A DNA stretch of 64,000 nt from Streptomyces sp. AC512_CC834 (GTDB lineage Bacteria; Actinomycetota; Actinomycetes; Streptomycetales; Streptomycetaceae). The notes under the pieces were generated by a model. That model saw nothing but the letters and a program-made list of their open reading frames with translations, ran no database searches and was not told where the DNA came from. The position numbers and the translations under genes were made by a program. Where the stretch lies: assembly GCF_019049325.1 (NCBI RefSeq), contig NZ_JAGMUO010000061.1, positions 22,153-86,152 of the forward strand. The letters are read 5' to 3'. Shown here piece after piece: positions 35,570 through 44,761 of the stretch (position 1 is the stretch's first letter; the number at the start of each line of letters is the position of its first letter).

Positions 35570-36878
35570 CACGGGCCCGGCCCGGCCCGACGCCAGGCGT
35601 GTCCGTGCGGCTCCGCGTCGTGACGTCGCCCGACGGCTGCCAGGACCAGCGCCGAGACGAGGACGAGACAGGCGGCGGCCGAGAGCAGTCCGAAGGCACG
35701 GTGGAAGCCGCCGAGGAGGGAATCGGCCCGGGGCGCCACGATGACGACGCAGGCGCCGCCCAGGCTCCGTCCCAGACGCTGAGCGATGTTGGCGATGGTC
35801 GTGGCGTCACCGAGACGGTCCTTGCCGGCCCGGACGGCGGCCGTCAGGGCCCGGCAGCCCGGCGATGCCGACGCCTGTGCCACGGACGGCCTGGAGCGCC
35901 TCCACGGTGACGAGGTCGGTGTCGGCGGGAAGGAGGACGAAGGGGAGTGTCGAGCCGATCGTGACGATCAGCCCGATGACACATGCGGCGCCGGCACCGA
36001 TCCGGTCGGTGAGGCGTCCGCCCACCCGCATCGCGACCGCCGCGCCCGCTCCGTAGGCCGGCAGCAGGAGCCCGGTCGCGATCACCGTCTGACCGCGAAG
36101 CCGCTCGTAGCAGAGGGGCGGCAGGACAAGCCCTCCGAACAGACTGAGTCCCGTGAGGAAGGCGGTCACGAGCGCCGTTGTGCAGGTGGGCCGGCGCAGC
36201 AGGCCCAGATGCAGCAGGGTGGGGCGCGCGGTACCGCTGGTGCGCAGGCGGGCCTCGACCAGGTAGGCGATCAGCAGCAGCGCGCCGGCACCGGCGAGGA
36301 CGGCTCCGCGGACGCCGGCGGCTCCCGCCCCGCCGACGCGGGTGAGACCGAATGACAGGAGCGGCAGGCCGGACGTCGGCAGCGCCAGCCCGACCACGTC
36401 GAGTCGCGCCGTCCGGTCGGCGTCGTTTTTCGGAAGCACCCGCGATGCCAGGAGCAGCGCGGCGGCCCCGACGGGCAGATTGACCAGGAACAGCCAACGC
36501 CGCCCGAGACTGTCGATCAGCAGACCGCCGAGGGTCGGCCCGATGGCCGGCGCGAGGACGAGTGCGATCCCCGCGGTGGACACGACCCGGCCGATCCGGG
36601 ACGGATCGACCGCGTGGAAGACGATGCTCTGCCCGGCCGGGACCAGCAGTCCCCCCGCCGCGCCCTGCAGGACCCGGGCGACGACGAGGACCGTCGGGCT
36701 GGGAGCGAACGCGCACAGCGCCCAGCGGGCGCTGAAGCCACGAGCACGCGGGCAACGCCGTCGCCAGGCCCACGTTGACTAGGGAGGTGTCCAGGCCAGC
36801 CATGAAGCCGCCCGTCATGGTCAGCGCGATCAGCGGTCCCACCCCGCCCCTGAGGCGGGGCCGGTGTTCGACGGTCAC
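35570..36878 (-). pseudogene. MFS drug exporter (DHA2 type), deleted and frameshifted
   Basis: The minus strand starts with GTG at 36878 and encodes helix 1 (LIALTMTGGFMAGLDTSLVN, then VGLATALP). It then jumps frame to RWALCAFAPSPTVLVVARVL, losing roughly helices 2-3, and continues with the DHA2 signature GIALVLAPAIGPTLGGLLID and later helices. A second frameshift near 35860 separates GVGIAGLPG from KDRLGDATTIANIAQRLG. The start overlaps the stop of the flavin monooxygenase remnant (GTGA), so the original operon order is preserved although both genes are dead. Confidence 0.8.
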
Positions 36879-37195
36879 CGCCGCACGACCCAGCGGGAGA
36901 GCGCGGCGGCGAGAGCCTCGGCGGCGCGGTCAAGGCCGTCGGCGTCGCCCGGGGTCTCCTGTGCGGCCCACACGATGACGCGGCCGGGACGGACGAGGAG
37001 GCCGGGCCCCTCGTTGCCGGCGTCCGCGACGGGCGACCTCGGTCCGGAGCTCTTGCACGGCGGCGGCGCAACGGGCGTCCGGGGAACGGTCGACGAGGAC
37101 GAAGCGGCCGTCGTGGGCGTGATCGGCGAGGCGGCCACCGCTGACGAGGGCGGCATCGCCGATCAGGGAACCGACCGGGCCCGCGGACCGGGGAA
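36875..37195 (-). pseudogene. C-terminal remnant of an aromatic flavin monooxygenase
   Basis: The minus strand encodes the thioredoxin-like C-terminal domain of FAD-binding aromatic hydroxylases: VGSLIGDAALVSGGRLADHA, then DGRFVLVDRSPD, a frame change near 37025, then GPGLLVRPGRVIVWAA and ALAAALSRWVVRR. The catalytic FAD domain is missing. Its stop overlaps the start of the exporter remnant. Confidence 0.65.
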
Positions 37196-37807
37196 GCCCG
37201 AAGCCGGCCGGTGGTCGTCGACGTGCTGAGCAACCTCGGTGTCGCCCACCACGCCAGTGGGTTCGTCGGGCGGCCGATGCCGCAGCTCGACCTCGACGTG
37301 ATGGTGCGCGAGGCCGTGGGACCTCGACGACGTGCGGGAGCGCTGCGTCCGGCTCCTGGAGGAGTTCGACCCCGACCGGTCGAGCGCGGCACAGCGCAGG
37401 CTCGACGACCGCGAGGCGTTCGTGCTGTGCACCAGCCGCCCCCGGCGCCCCGCCACTTCGTCGCATGCGCCGCAGAGCAGTACGAGTAATCCGCGTTCGG
37501 CAAGTACTGCGCCGATGGGAACCGGAACCAGGCCGGGGGAGGGGCGGCGGTGAAGTCGCGGTCGACCGGGTCCGGCGGCCGGGCGTCGTCGGTTCCGTTG
37601 ACCGAGGTGCGGATGAGTCGCGCCGACGGCGACAGCTCAAGAACCCGGCAGATGGGATCGTCCCCGTGTGGTGTCGGTGAAATGTCGGCGGAAGGTAGGG
37701 GATCTGTCGGGGCTGCCGGCCGGACATCGGTCGGATGTCGGCGGGGTCCGGCATCTTTCTGGAGACGGCCGGCCCTCCCGGGCCGCCCAACAACTTACGG
37801 AGCCACC
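37196..37807. other. junction DNA and promoter region of TetX-like gene
   Basis: No intact gene. The plus strand near 37210-37470 has possibly coding fragments (e.g. RCVRLLEEFDPDRSSAAQRR) that I cannot assign. From about 37660 the sequence is regulatory: the ten bases ATGTCGGCGG occur at 37682 and 37735, and a palindrome lies at 37723-37739. Confidence 0.4.
37723..37739. promoter_or_regulatory. palindrome GACATCGGTCGGATGTC, operator candidate
   Basis: GACATC-GGTCG-GATGTC has perfect 6-base arms and lies 68 bases upstream of the TetX-like gene. The size and form fit a TetR-family or MarR-family operator; no intact regulator gene is adjacent. Confidence 0.5.
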
Positions 37808-38899
37808 ATGCACACCCCCGTCACGATCATCGGCGCCGGACTCGGCGGGCTCACGCTGGCCCGTGTCCTGCACGTCCACGGCATCCCGGTCACGGTCCAC
37901 GAGGCGGAGCCCTCCCCCTCGGCACGCTCACAGGGCGGACTGCTCGACATCCGCGACTACAACGGGCAGCTCGCACTCACGGCGGCCGGCCTGACGGACG
38001 AGTTCCACGCCGTCGTCCTCGAGGGCCGCCAGGCGATGCGGATCCTCGCCCCGGACGGAACCGTGCTGCTGGACCAGGCCGACGACGGCACGGGCGAACG
38101 ACCCGAGGTGCAGCGCGGTGACCTGCGACAGCTCCTGCTCGACTCACTCCCGGCAGGCACCGTCCGGTGGGGGCGCAAGGCCGACCGCGTCCGTGCCCTC
38201 GGTGAGGGCCGCCACGAAGTGACGTTCTCCGACGGCGACGCACTGGTCACCGACCTGCTGGTCGGCGCGGACGGAGCGTGGTCACGGGTACGGCCACTGC
38301 TGTCCACCGCCACTCCCGAGTACATCGGCAAGTCGGTCGTGGAGACCTACCTGTACGACGCCGTCACCCGGCATCCGGCCGCGGCGAAAACGGTCGGCGC
38401 GGGGATGTTGCTCGCCACCGCACCGGGCAGGGAGATCTTCGCCCACCGGGAGAAGGACGACACCCTGCACGCCTACGCGGGGCTGGCCGAGCCGCAGGAC
38501 TGGTTCGCCGCCGTCGATTTCACCGATGCCGCGGATGCCGCCGCGCGGGTCGCGCAGGAGTTCGTCGGCTGGGTGCCGGAACTCACCGCGCTGATCACCG
38601 ACAGCGATGTCGCGCCGGTGCTGTGCCCCCTCCACGCCCTGCCGACCGGACACCGGTGGGACCGGGTGCCGGGCGTGACCCTGCTCGGCGACGCCGCCCA
38701 CCTCGCGGCGCCCAACGGCGAGGGGGCCAACCTGGCCATGCTCGACGGCGCCGAACTCGGTGCGGCCCTCGCCGCGCACCCCGACGACATCGAGAAGGCC
38801 CTCACCCAGTACGAGCAGGCCATGTTCCCCCGCAGCGCCGAGAGCGCAACCAACGGGTTGGCCGAGATCGAGTCCGCCCGCGACACGGCAGGTGCCTGA
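37808..38899 (+). CDS. FAD-dependent monooxygenase, TetX-like
   Basis: A 363-residue class A flavoprotein monooxygenase. FAD motif GAGLGG (residues 9-14), the EAEP acidic end of strand 2, Arg-rich linker RSQGGLLDIRDYNGQLAL, DG motif LLVGADGAWSRVRP, and GDAAHLAAPNGEGANLAMLD near residue 295. The pattern is that of TetX and relatives that hydroxylate tetracyclines or other polycyclic aromatics. Substrate not decidable. Remnants of an exporter and another flavin monooxygenase lie upstream. A 10-base-pair hairpin terminates it. Confidence 0.87.
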   Translation: MHTPVTIIGAGLGGLTLARVLHVHGIPVTVHEAEPSPSARSQGGLLDIRDYNGQLALTAAGLTDEFHAVVLEGRQAMRILAPDGTVLLDQADDGTGERPEVQRGDLRQLLLDSLPAGTVRWGRKADRVRALGEGRHEVTFSDGDALVTDLLVGADGAWSRVRPLLSTATPEYIGKSVVETYLYDAVTRHPAAAKTVGAGMLLATAPGREIFAHREKDDTLHAYAGLAEPQDWFAAVDFTDAADAAARVAQEFVGWVPELTALITDSDVAPVLCPLHALPTGHRWDRVPGVTLLGDAAHLAAPNGEGANLAMLDGAELGAALAAHPDDIEKALTQYEQAMFPRSAESATNGLAEIESARDTAGA

Positions 38900-38903
38900 C
38901 CGG

Positions 38904-38926
38904 GGTTCCCCGGCATCCGGGGAACC
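38904..38926. terminator. hairpin after TetX-like gene
   Basis: GGTTCCCCGG-CAT-CCGGGGAACC is a perfect 10-base-pair stem with a 3-base loop, 5 bases past the stop codon, followed by a pyrimidine-rich stretch. Confidence 0.85.
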
Positions 38927-39025
38927 TCTCCCAATTACCGTCTTCGTAGCCCCGCAACGGGGGTACCGGCCTTCGGAGTTGGCACGACCACCGACTTCTC
39001 CGCAGGTCGGAAGGCTCTTCGCAAT

Positions 39026-40130
39026 GTGGGTGTGGCGATCAGTGCCGTGGCAGGGCCGGACGAGTACGACCGGAGGACACGGCACGTGATCGACACCGGT
39101 GACATCGACGTCATGGCGCGTCTGATGGAAGCCCTCGAGGTGATCGAGTCCGGCGTGCAGCCGTTCCTGCTCGCCCTGCCGACCCACGCCACCGGCGCGG
39201 TGGACGCGAGCGCGCCGGCGGAACGCATCGCCGAACTGGAGCGTCTGCGGGTCGAACCGGCACCGGTCGATCTGGCGCAGGCCCTGCTGCGGCTCACCCC
39301 CACAGCGGACGAGGAGGTGCGGCGCGCCGCGGGTGATCTGCGGTCGGACGCCGGCCGGCAGCCGGCGCGCCGGCTGAGCGAGGGCGGCCTGCCACGCCGG
39401 GACTCGACCCCGCAGAAGTGGCCGGCCGCCGATCCGGCCGACGCTCCGCCCGGCGTGTGGGAGCCGGTGTCCCCCGGTCTGAACCGGACTCTTCCGCTTC
39501 CACCGGTCGCCGCGGCCCTGGCCGGCACCTACGAACGGGACCGCACTCACAAGGGGAGTCACATCACCTACGAGACCTACGCCGCACCGTCATGGGTGGC
39601 TCAGCTGCCGCATCACCGCGACAAGGTGGCCGCACGCGTCAAGAGCGCGGCGGACGGCCGCCTGCTCGCGTGCCTGGCCGAAGCGGGCGGCCCGGCGGGA
39701 TACGCCCTACACTGGCAGATCGCAAGGAAGATCGACTACTTGAGCGACGCGGCGGTGGACGCCCTGCTCGTGCTCGCCGCCCGGGGACACCTGGACGGCA
39801 GGCTCCTCGCGGGCCAGTTGCAGGCGTCGATACGCAAGGGATCGAGTTCACCGAAACGTGTCACCGACGCGCTGCGTGCGGCGGCCGAGACCGGCGCGTA
39901 GCGACGGTCTGGTCCGTGCTGGAGCCCGCTCTGCCCGCGCTGCTGCGCGGCACACCGGTCCGGGGAGCCGGGGCGCTCCTCGCACTCGCGGTCGAGTGCG
40001 CTTCGCGCAGTGGGGCCAAGGGCGGCATCCCCGAGGTGGAGAAGCCGCCGCGCGCACCGGATCGAGCCAGACGGTGAAGCACGCCAGGCTGCTGCGAGAC
40101 GTTTTGCTGACACCACTGTCCGTTTCTTCG
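39026..40130 (+). pseudogene. C-terminal part of a DUF6493-like protein, frameshifted
   Basis: The first frame (to a TAG at 39899) encodes an Ala/Leu-rich helical-repeat protein with a central WEPVSPGLNRTLPLPPVAAA and GSHITYETYAAPSWVAQLP, ending GQLQASIRKGSSSPKRVTDA. The protein continues in the next frame with ATVWSVLEPALPALLRGTPV (one base lost at about 39898), and a second shift near 40045 leads to RTGSSQTVKHARLLRDVL. This resembles the large Streptomyces proteins with DUF6493 that are encoded beside SWIM zinc-finger proteins; the family name is given from memory. The N-terminal half is absent. Confidence 0.55.
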
Positions 40131-40617
40131 CCGCGATGATGATCGGCCGCCGTGGCCGCGACCTCGCCGACCGGCTCACCAGTGCCGAGGACACCGGGAC
40201 GAAGCCGCTGAAGACCCTGCCCCGCGGCCTCCGCCAGGACTTCGATGCCGTCACCGCCGGCCTCGGTCCGGCCGGGTTCGCACTCCTCCGCCCGCAGGTA
40301 CTCGTCGCCGGCCAAAGACCGTCACCCTCCGCAGCCGCCCCAAGAAGCGGATCAGAACCACTGCCGCTGGACGTCGCCCGCGACGTGGGCCGCTGGGTCG
40401 CCCATCCGCCCGGCCCGACGATGCGGATCGTCGACCTCTGCCCCGGCGGGGCCAGGACCGACGCCCGCGACGCGTTCATCGTCGCGGACGCGGCCCGCGA
40501 GATGCCGCACACCTCGCGCTCGCCCGACCTGGAAGTGTGCGGCTGGGGTGTTGCAACGGCCGCCAGAACCCAAGTCCGGAGGGAAAGCGGGCGCGAGGGG
40601 TTCCGGGCGACAAGCCC
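40131..40617. mobile_element. relic stretch with an IS110-type transposase fragment
   Basis: Around 40420-40545 the plus strand reads MRIVDLCPGGARTDARDAFI and VADAAREMPHTSRS, matching the catalytic DEDD-type region of IS110 transposases (the KTDARDAFVIADAAR block). The flanking parts have no recognisable transposase sequence. Only a small fragment survives, with no ends identified. The part at 40131-40410 is open but unassigned. Confidence 0.55.
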
Positions 40618-42786
40618 TCAGCGGCTCCGGTCGAGTGTCACGGCGAACAGCTTGAGCCGGGCATCGTCCGGCAACCGCAGGGAGCGGACCGCACGGTTGG
40701 GGTCCAGGGGCATGGTGCGTGCGTAGATGTTGACGGACGGCCCGTCGCGGCCCGCGCCGGCGCGGTACCGGTACGGCGCCGCCACGGCCACGGTCTCGCC
40801 GGACTGAGGGCTGCCCGCCCAGTCGCTGAACCGCAGGGGCAGGGCGGCGGTGGAGCCGTCGGCGTAGGTGACGGTGCCGGCCCCCTCCACCGTGCCGCCC
40901 GAGGCGGCGCCCAGGACGTGCAGTTCCCGGGCCCGCACGTCGGGCAGTGCCAGGGTCTGTCCCCGGGCGGTGACCGTGTTTGTGGCGCCGTCGGCCGAGG
41001 ACGGGAACACGAACGGTGCCCCGGCCAGTACCGACGGGCCGGTGGTGGGCAGCGTCTCGGCCGCATAACTCCAGCCCAGACCGTCGAAGTCTCCGGCGCC
41101 CGGATGCGCGGCCGTCGCGATGGAGTCGCGGTCGTAGACGCCGGTCAGATCGAGCGGGCAGGAGTCGGCGGAGGGGCCGCAGCCCAGCCGTCGGACGTCC
41201 AGGACGGCCGTCGTCGTCCGACTGCGCCCGTCGCGGGTGCGGACGGTGAACCGGATCCGGTGCTCACCGGCCTCCAGGGTCGCCGGGACGGCGATGTCCT
41301 GTGCCACGTCGACCTGCGCGAACCGGCCGCCGCTGGGTACGGCGAAGGAGTGTTCGTGATCCGTGCCGCCGAACGTCACGGTGAGCGTCCCGCGGACCGT
41401 GCCCGCCCCCTGGACCGTCGCCCGCGCGACGAAGGAGGCGGTGGAGGCTCGGCCGGCGAGCGTGACGGCCCGTCGCGGCGTGGCGGCGACCGACAGGGAG
41501 CGGTCGGGGTGGCGAGGGGGCGCGGGCCGTACCGGGCCGGGGCGGCCGAGCGTACGTGGGTCCACGGCGTCGGCCATGGCCTGGAGGCCGGCGTCGTTGG
41601 GGTGCAGATGGTCGCCGCTGTCGTAGCGTGTCCGCATCCGGTGCGGATCCGCCGGGTCCCGCAGGGCCGCGTCGAAGTCGACCACCGCGTCGAAGACGCC
41701 GCCGTCGCGGATCCACTCGTTCACCGACGCGCGGGCGGCCTCCTGCTCCGGGCTGTACGACCCCCATCCCTTGAACGGTGTGATGGTGCCGCCCAGCACG
41801 CGCAGGCCCGCGGCGTGCGAACGGTCGGCGATCTCCCGCAGCCCCGCGATGATCTGCTCCGCGTCGCCCTGGCGGGGTATCTGCTGGATGTCGTTGATCC
41901 CCTCCAGGACGATCACGGTCTGCGCGCCCGCCCGGCGCAGCACGTCCCGCTCCAGCCTGGCCGTGGCGCTGGGCCCGCCGCCCTCGGTCAGCACACGGTT
42001 GCCGCTGATGCCCGCGTTGAGAACGCCGAGCCGGCCGGCGGGGCCGTGGCTCGCACGCAGCCGTGCCGCCAGCAGGTCCGGCCAGCGCCGGTTGGCGCCG
42101 GGCGTCGAGGCGAAGCCGTCGGTGATGGAGTCCCCGAGGGTGACGACGGCGCCGCTGCCCGCCGCCGCGCCGGCCGGGCCCGGCTGGACGTCGACCTCGG
42201 TGACGTAGTGCCATGACTGCGTCGTCGACGGCAGTCCACCGCCGTCGAGGTCACCGGCGTGGTCCTTGCCGTCCGTGGCGTAGTACGAGGTGGCGAGGCC
42301 GGTGCCGTGCCGGGTGACCGGTCCGGACGGCTCGGGTGTGTACGTGGTGACGAAGAGTTCGGAGGCCTCGGCGACGGGGAGGCCGACCGGGTCGCTGTAT
42401 GCCTCCGCACCCGCCGGGACGGTCACGGAACGGTGCCCTTCGAAGGTGAGGTCGCGCAGGGAGCGGGGCGCGATCGCGGCACTTCCGGGCACCCGCTGCA
42501 GGCTCACCGTCGAGTGGGCGAACCGAACGGGGCGCGTACCAAGGGCGTTGGAGAGCTTCACGCGTATCCGCTCGCCCCCGATGCTCGTGTGGACGAGATT
42601 GCGGATGGTGTACCCGGCGAACCCGGTCTCGCCCACGGTGTCGCTCGCCGCGGCCGCCCAGGTGCCGGTCCAGCTTCGCCGGTGTGCCGCGTTCTGCGCT
42701 CCGTGGGCGGGGGAGGCGGCGGCGGAGGAGAGGGGGAGTGCCGCGGTGGTCAGGAGCAACGCGACGATTGCTGCGCATCTTCGCAT
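40618..42786 (-). CDS. secreted SGNH/GDSL hydrolase with C-terminal binding domain
   Basis: A 722-residue secreted protein. Signal peptide (residues 1-24), then a beta-sandwich-like leader (WTGTWAAAASD onward) and an SGNH hydrolase domain with block I GDSITDG (Ser 220), block II NAGISGN, block III GINDI and block V DHLHPND (Asp 392, His 395). The C-terminal 300 residues form one or two beta-rich domains, including a distal segment LGCGPSADSCPLDLTGVYD, a likely carbohydrate-binding module. This is a typical extracellular esterase, e.g. a polysaccharide or lipid deacetylase. The gene stands alone on the minus strand. Confidence 0.88.
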   Translation of the reverse strand: MRRCAAIVALLLTTAALPLSSAAASPAHGAQNAAHRRSWTGTWAAAASDTVGETGFAGYTIRNLVHTSIGGERIRVKLSNALGTRPVRFAHSTVSLQRVPGSAAIAPRSLRDLTFEGHRSVTVPAGAEAYSDPVGLPVAEASELFVTTYTPEPSGPVTRHGTGLATSYYATDGKDHAGDLDGGGLPSTTQSWHYVTEVDVQPGPAGAAAGSGAVVTLGDSITDGFASTPGANRRWPDLLAARLRASHGPAGRLGVLNAGISGNRVLTEGGGPSATARLERDVLRRAGAQTVIVLEGINDIQQIPRQGDAEQIIAGLREIADRSHAAGLRVLGGTITPFKGWGSYSPEQEAARASVNEWIRDGGVFDAVVDFDAALRDPADPHRMRTRYDSGDHLHPNDAGLQAMADAVDPRTLGRPGPVRPAPPRHPDRSLSVAATPRRAVTLAGRASTASFVARATVQGAGTVRGTLTVTFGGTDHEHSFAVPSGGRFAQVDVAQDIAVPATLEAGEHRIRFTVRTRDGRSRTTTAVLDVRRLGCGPSADSCPLDLTGVYDRDSIATAAHPGAGDFDGLGWSYAAETLPTTGPSVLAGAPFVFPSSADGATNTVTARGQTLALPDVRARELHVLGAASGGTVEGAGTVTYADGSTAALPLRFSDWAGSPQSGETVAVAAPYRYRAGAGRDGPSVNIYARTMPLDPNRAVRSLRLPDDARLKLFAVTLDRSR

Positions 42787-42947
42787 GGACTGTCCCTTCG
42801 GAGACGGGTGGCGCGCCTCAGGGAAGACAACGTTGTCAGAGCCTCATGCAAGTTATCCGGACCACTCTTGGGCGGTCAACCCCCGTGCGGGCGGGGTCTG
42901 TCGGAATCCTGGCGGGGTCTCTGGAGACCACGGGCGACTCGACTGGC

Positions 42948-43090
42948 CTGGTGGCCCTCGACCGCGGCCCGGGCTCGGTCACCAACCTGCGGCCGCACTT
43001 CCGGCGCGCGCTCAGCACCACGTCCACCGCGTACCGGAGGACCTTCGGCCGACGGGCACCGTACGCCCGCGCCCGACGTCCCCTCGGGGA
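42948..43090 (+). pseudogene. C-terminal fragment of an AraC-family regulator
   Basis: The plus strand reads GSVTNLRPHFRRALSTTSTA and then YRRTFGRR, matching the second helix-turn-helix of AraC/GlxA-type regulators (usual form GFGS..LRRHFRR..GVTPTAYRR.F). The rest of the gene is missing, so it is a relic. Confidence 0.6.
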
Positions 43091-43100
43091 GAGCCACTGC

Positions 43101-43640
43101 TCAGCGGGCGGAGACTCGCGCGTCGACGTGAACCAGCCCGGCCACACCGAACTGGAGCGTGAGGGGGAGCGTGCGCTGCCCGCCGGTGCCACGCGCCCGG
43201 GGCAGCTCCACACTCGGCCCGCCACCGGCACCGCCGAAGGTGACGGTGGTGCCGGGCTGGAGCAGAATGCCCGCGGTGGTTAGCACCCCGGTGCCCTTCG
43301 TGCCTTCGGCGCCGGCCAGCACACCCCGGCCGCCGGTGGACGTGGCGACCATGCCGAGGTGTTCGGGCACCGTGCTGTCGTTCCGTACCGACATGCTCAG
43401 TGTGCCGCCGGACGGGCCGAGGTGCGCGACCGCGTCGGTCACCGCCAGGTCGATATCGGCGATGCGCACCTCGACACGGCCCGGGGCGGAGGTGATGCCG
43501 GGGGTCTCGCCGGCGGGCGCGGTGGTGCCGGAGGGCCGGCCGTCGTCGCCGGTACCGGCGCAGCCGGCGGTGAGGAGGGAGAACGCGGCGCACAGGGATA
43601 TGGCCAGTGCCGCTCGGGCGTTGCCAGTCATGCCTCTCAT
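43101..43640 (-). CDS. secreted lipoprotein, PCu(A)C/DUF461-like
   Basis: A 179-residue lipoprotein with lipobox LTAGC (Cys about 27). After a Ser/Thr/Pro-rich linker comes a beta-sandwich resembling PCu(A)C copper chaperones (SMSVRNDSTVPEHLGMVAT near residue 80; ILLQPGTTVTFG; RTLPLTLQFGVAGLVHVDAR). The canonical copper ligands (H(M)X10MX21HXM) are not evident, so it may be a non-copper relative, common in Streptomyces. It is divergent from the LysR gene. An ATG at 43631 is an alternative start. Confidence 0.7.
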   Translation of the reverse strand: MRGMTGNARAALAISLCAAFSLLTAGCAGTGDDGRPSGTTAPAGETPGITSAPGRVEVRIADIDLAVTDAVAHLGPSGGTLSMSVRNDSTVPEHLGMVATSTGGRGVLAGAEGTKGTGVLTTAGILLQPGTTVTFGGAGGGPSVELPRARGTGGQRTLPLTLQFGVAGLVHVDARVSAR

Positions 43641-43708
43641 GTCCGCATCCTGTCAAGGCCGTTCCCGGCCCGGACCGTCACCCCCCTCGGGCAATCCAAC
43701 TTCCGCTT

Positions 43709-44626
43709 ATGATTCGACACGTGTTCGATGCGCGGCACATCAGGACCTTCCACGCGGTGGTGAACCTCGGCACGTACTCCGGGGCGGCCTCGCTTCTCGG
43801 CTACACCCAGCCCGCGGTGACCCAGCAGATGAAGGCGCTGGAGCGGTCGCTCGGCAGTCCGTTGTTCGTCCGGGTGGGGCGCCGGATGAGACTGACCGAG
43901 GCCGGCGAGACCCTGGCCCGGCACGCCGATACCATCCTCGAGAGCCTGTCCGTCGCGGAGGAACAGGTCACGGCGATCGCCCGGCTGCGCAGCGGCACGG
44001 TCAGGCTCTGCGGCTTTCCCAGCGCCAACGCCACCCTCGTCCCCGAGACCCTGGCCGAACTGGCCGCCGGGCACCCCGGGATACGGGTCGACCTGCTCGA
44101 CGACGAACCTCCCGACTCGCTCACGCGACTGGCACGGGGCGAGTGCGACATCACGCTCGCCTTCACCTATCAGAGGCCGGCTGAGACGGTGCCCGACGAG
44201 GTGGTGGAGATCCCGCTGCTGGAGGACCAGCTCACGGTACTGATGCCGGTCGGCCATCCGCAGGCGCGGCGGCGGGCCGTGCGGCTCGCCGACTTCGCGG
44301 GGGAACGCTGGATCGTCGGCTGCGCGCGCTGCCGCACCAACTTCCTTCACGAGTGCGCCGGGTTGGGCTTCGCTCCCGACATCGCCTTCACCACCGACGA
44401 CGGTCTGGTCACGCAGTCGCTGGTCGCCGAGGGACTGGGGGTCGCCATGGTGCCGGGCCTCGTGCTGTCCTTCCTCCGGCTCGACCGCGTCGCCGGCCGG
44501 GCCCTGCAGCCGGCCTTGCGCCGCCGGATCTCGGCGTACGTGCTGCGCGAGCACCTGCGGGTTCCGGCCACCGCCCTGGTGGTCGACACGATCAGGGAGG
44601 TCGCCGAGCGGCGCGTGGGCTGCTGA
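43709..44626 (+). CDS. LysR-family transcriptional regulator
   Basis: A 305-residue LysR regulator: N-terminal helix-turn-helix (FHAVVNLGTYSGAASLLGYT, then QPAVTQQMKALERSLGSPLF, about residues 13-52) and the substrate-binding domain from about residue 95 (GTVRLCGFPSANATLVP). It sits 135 bases upstream of a cysteine-dioxygenase-type gene on the same strand. A CATAAGC motif occurs in both upstream regions (as GCTTAT at its own start), suggesting it controls both. Confidence 0.9.
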   Translation: MIRHVFDARHIRTFHAVVNLGTYSGAASLLGYTQPAVTQQMKALERSLGSPLFVRVGRRMRLTEAGETLARHADTILESLSVAEEQVTAIARLRSGTVRLCGFPSANATLVPETLAELAAGHPGIRVDLLDDEPPDSLTRLARGECDITLAFTYQRPAETVPDEVVEIPLLEDQLTVLMPVGHPQARRRAVRLADFAGERWIVGCARCRTNFLHECAGLGFAPDIAFTTDDGLVTQSLVAEGLGVAMVPGLVLSFLRLDRVAGRALQPALRRRISAYVLREHLRVPATALVVDTIREVAERRVGC

Positions 44627-44667
44627 CCCGCTGCCGGCGGGGCGGAGGGGTCCCCGCCGCCCGGCGG

Positions 44668-44695
44668 TCCATAAGCAATCGGCGTTCCATAAGCA
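44668..44695. promoter_or_regulatory. direct repeat TCCATAAGCA, LysR-site candidate
   Basis: TCCATAAGCA occurs at 44668-44677 and 44686-44695, an 18-base period. It lies 67 bases upstream of the dioxygenase gene. The reverse complement core GCTTAT overlaps the LysR start (43705-43710). Binding by LysR is inference. Confidence 0.5.
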
Positions 44696-44761
44696 CTTGT
44701 TGGGCAGCACCGAAGCAACCGTCGTTGGACGCGGCCGGAGCCGCGCCGGACGCTGGGCGCC

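Noticed and set aside
29585..35572. A 1995-codon open frame on the minus strand
   Set aside because: It lies antisense to the permease, GH38 and GH2 genes and arises from G/C third-position bias. It has no recognisable domain.
44660..44700. CRISPR-like repeat
   Set aside because: Only two 10-base copies with an 8-base gap; a regulator site fits better. No CRISPR array or cas gene was seen in the window.
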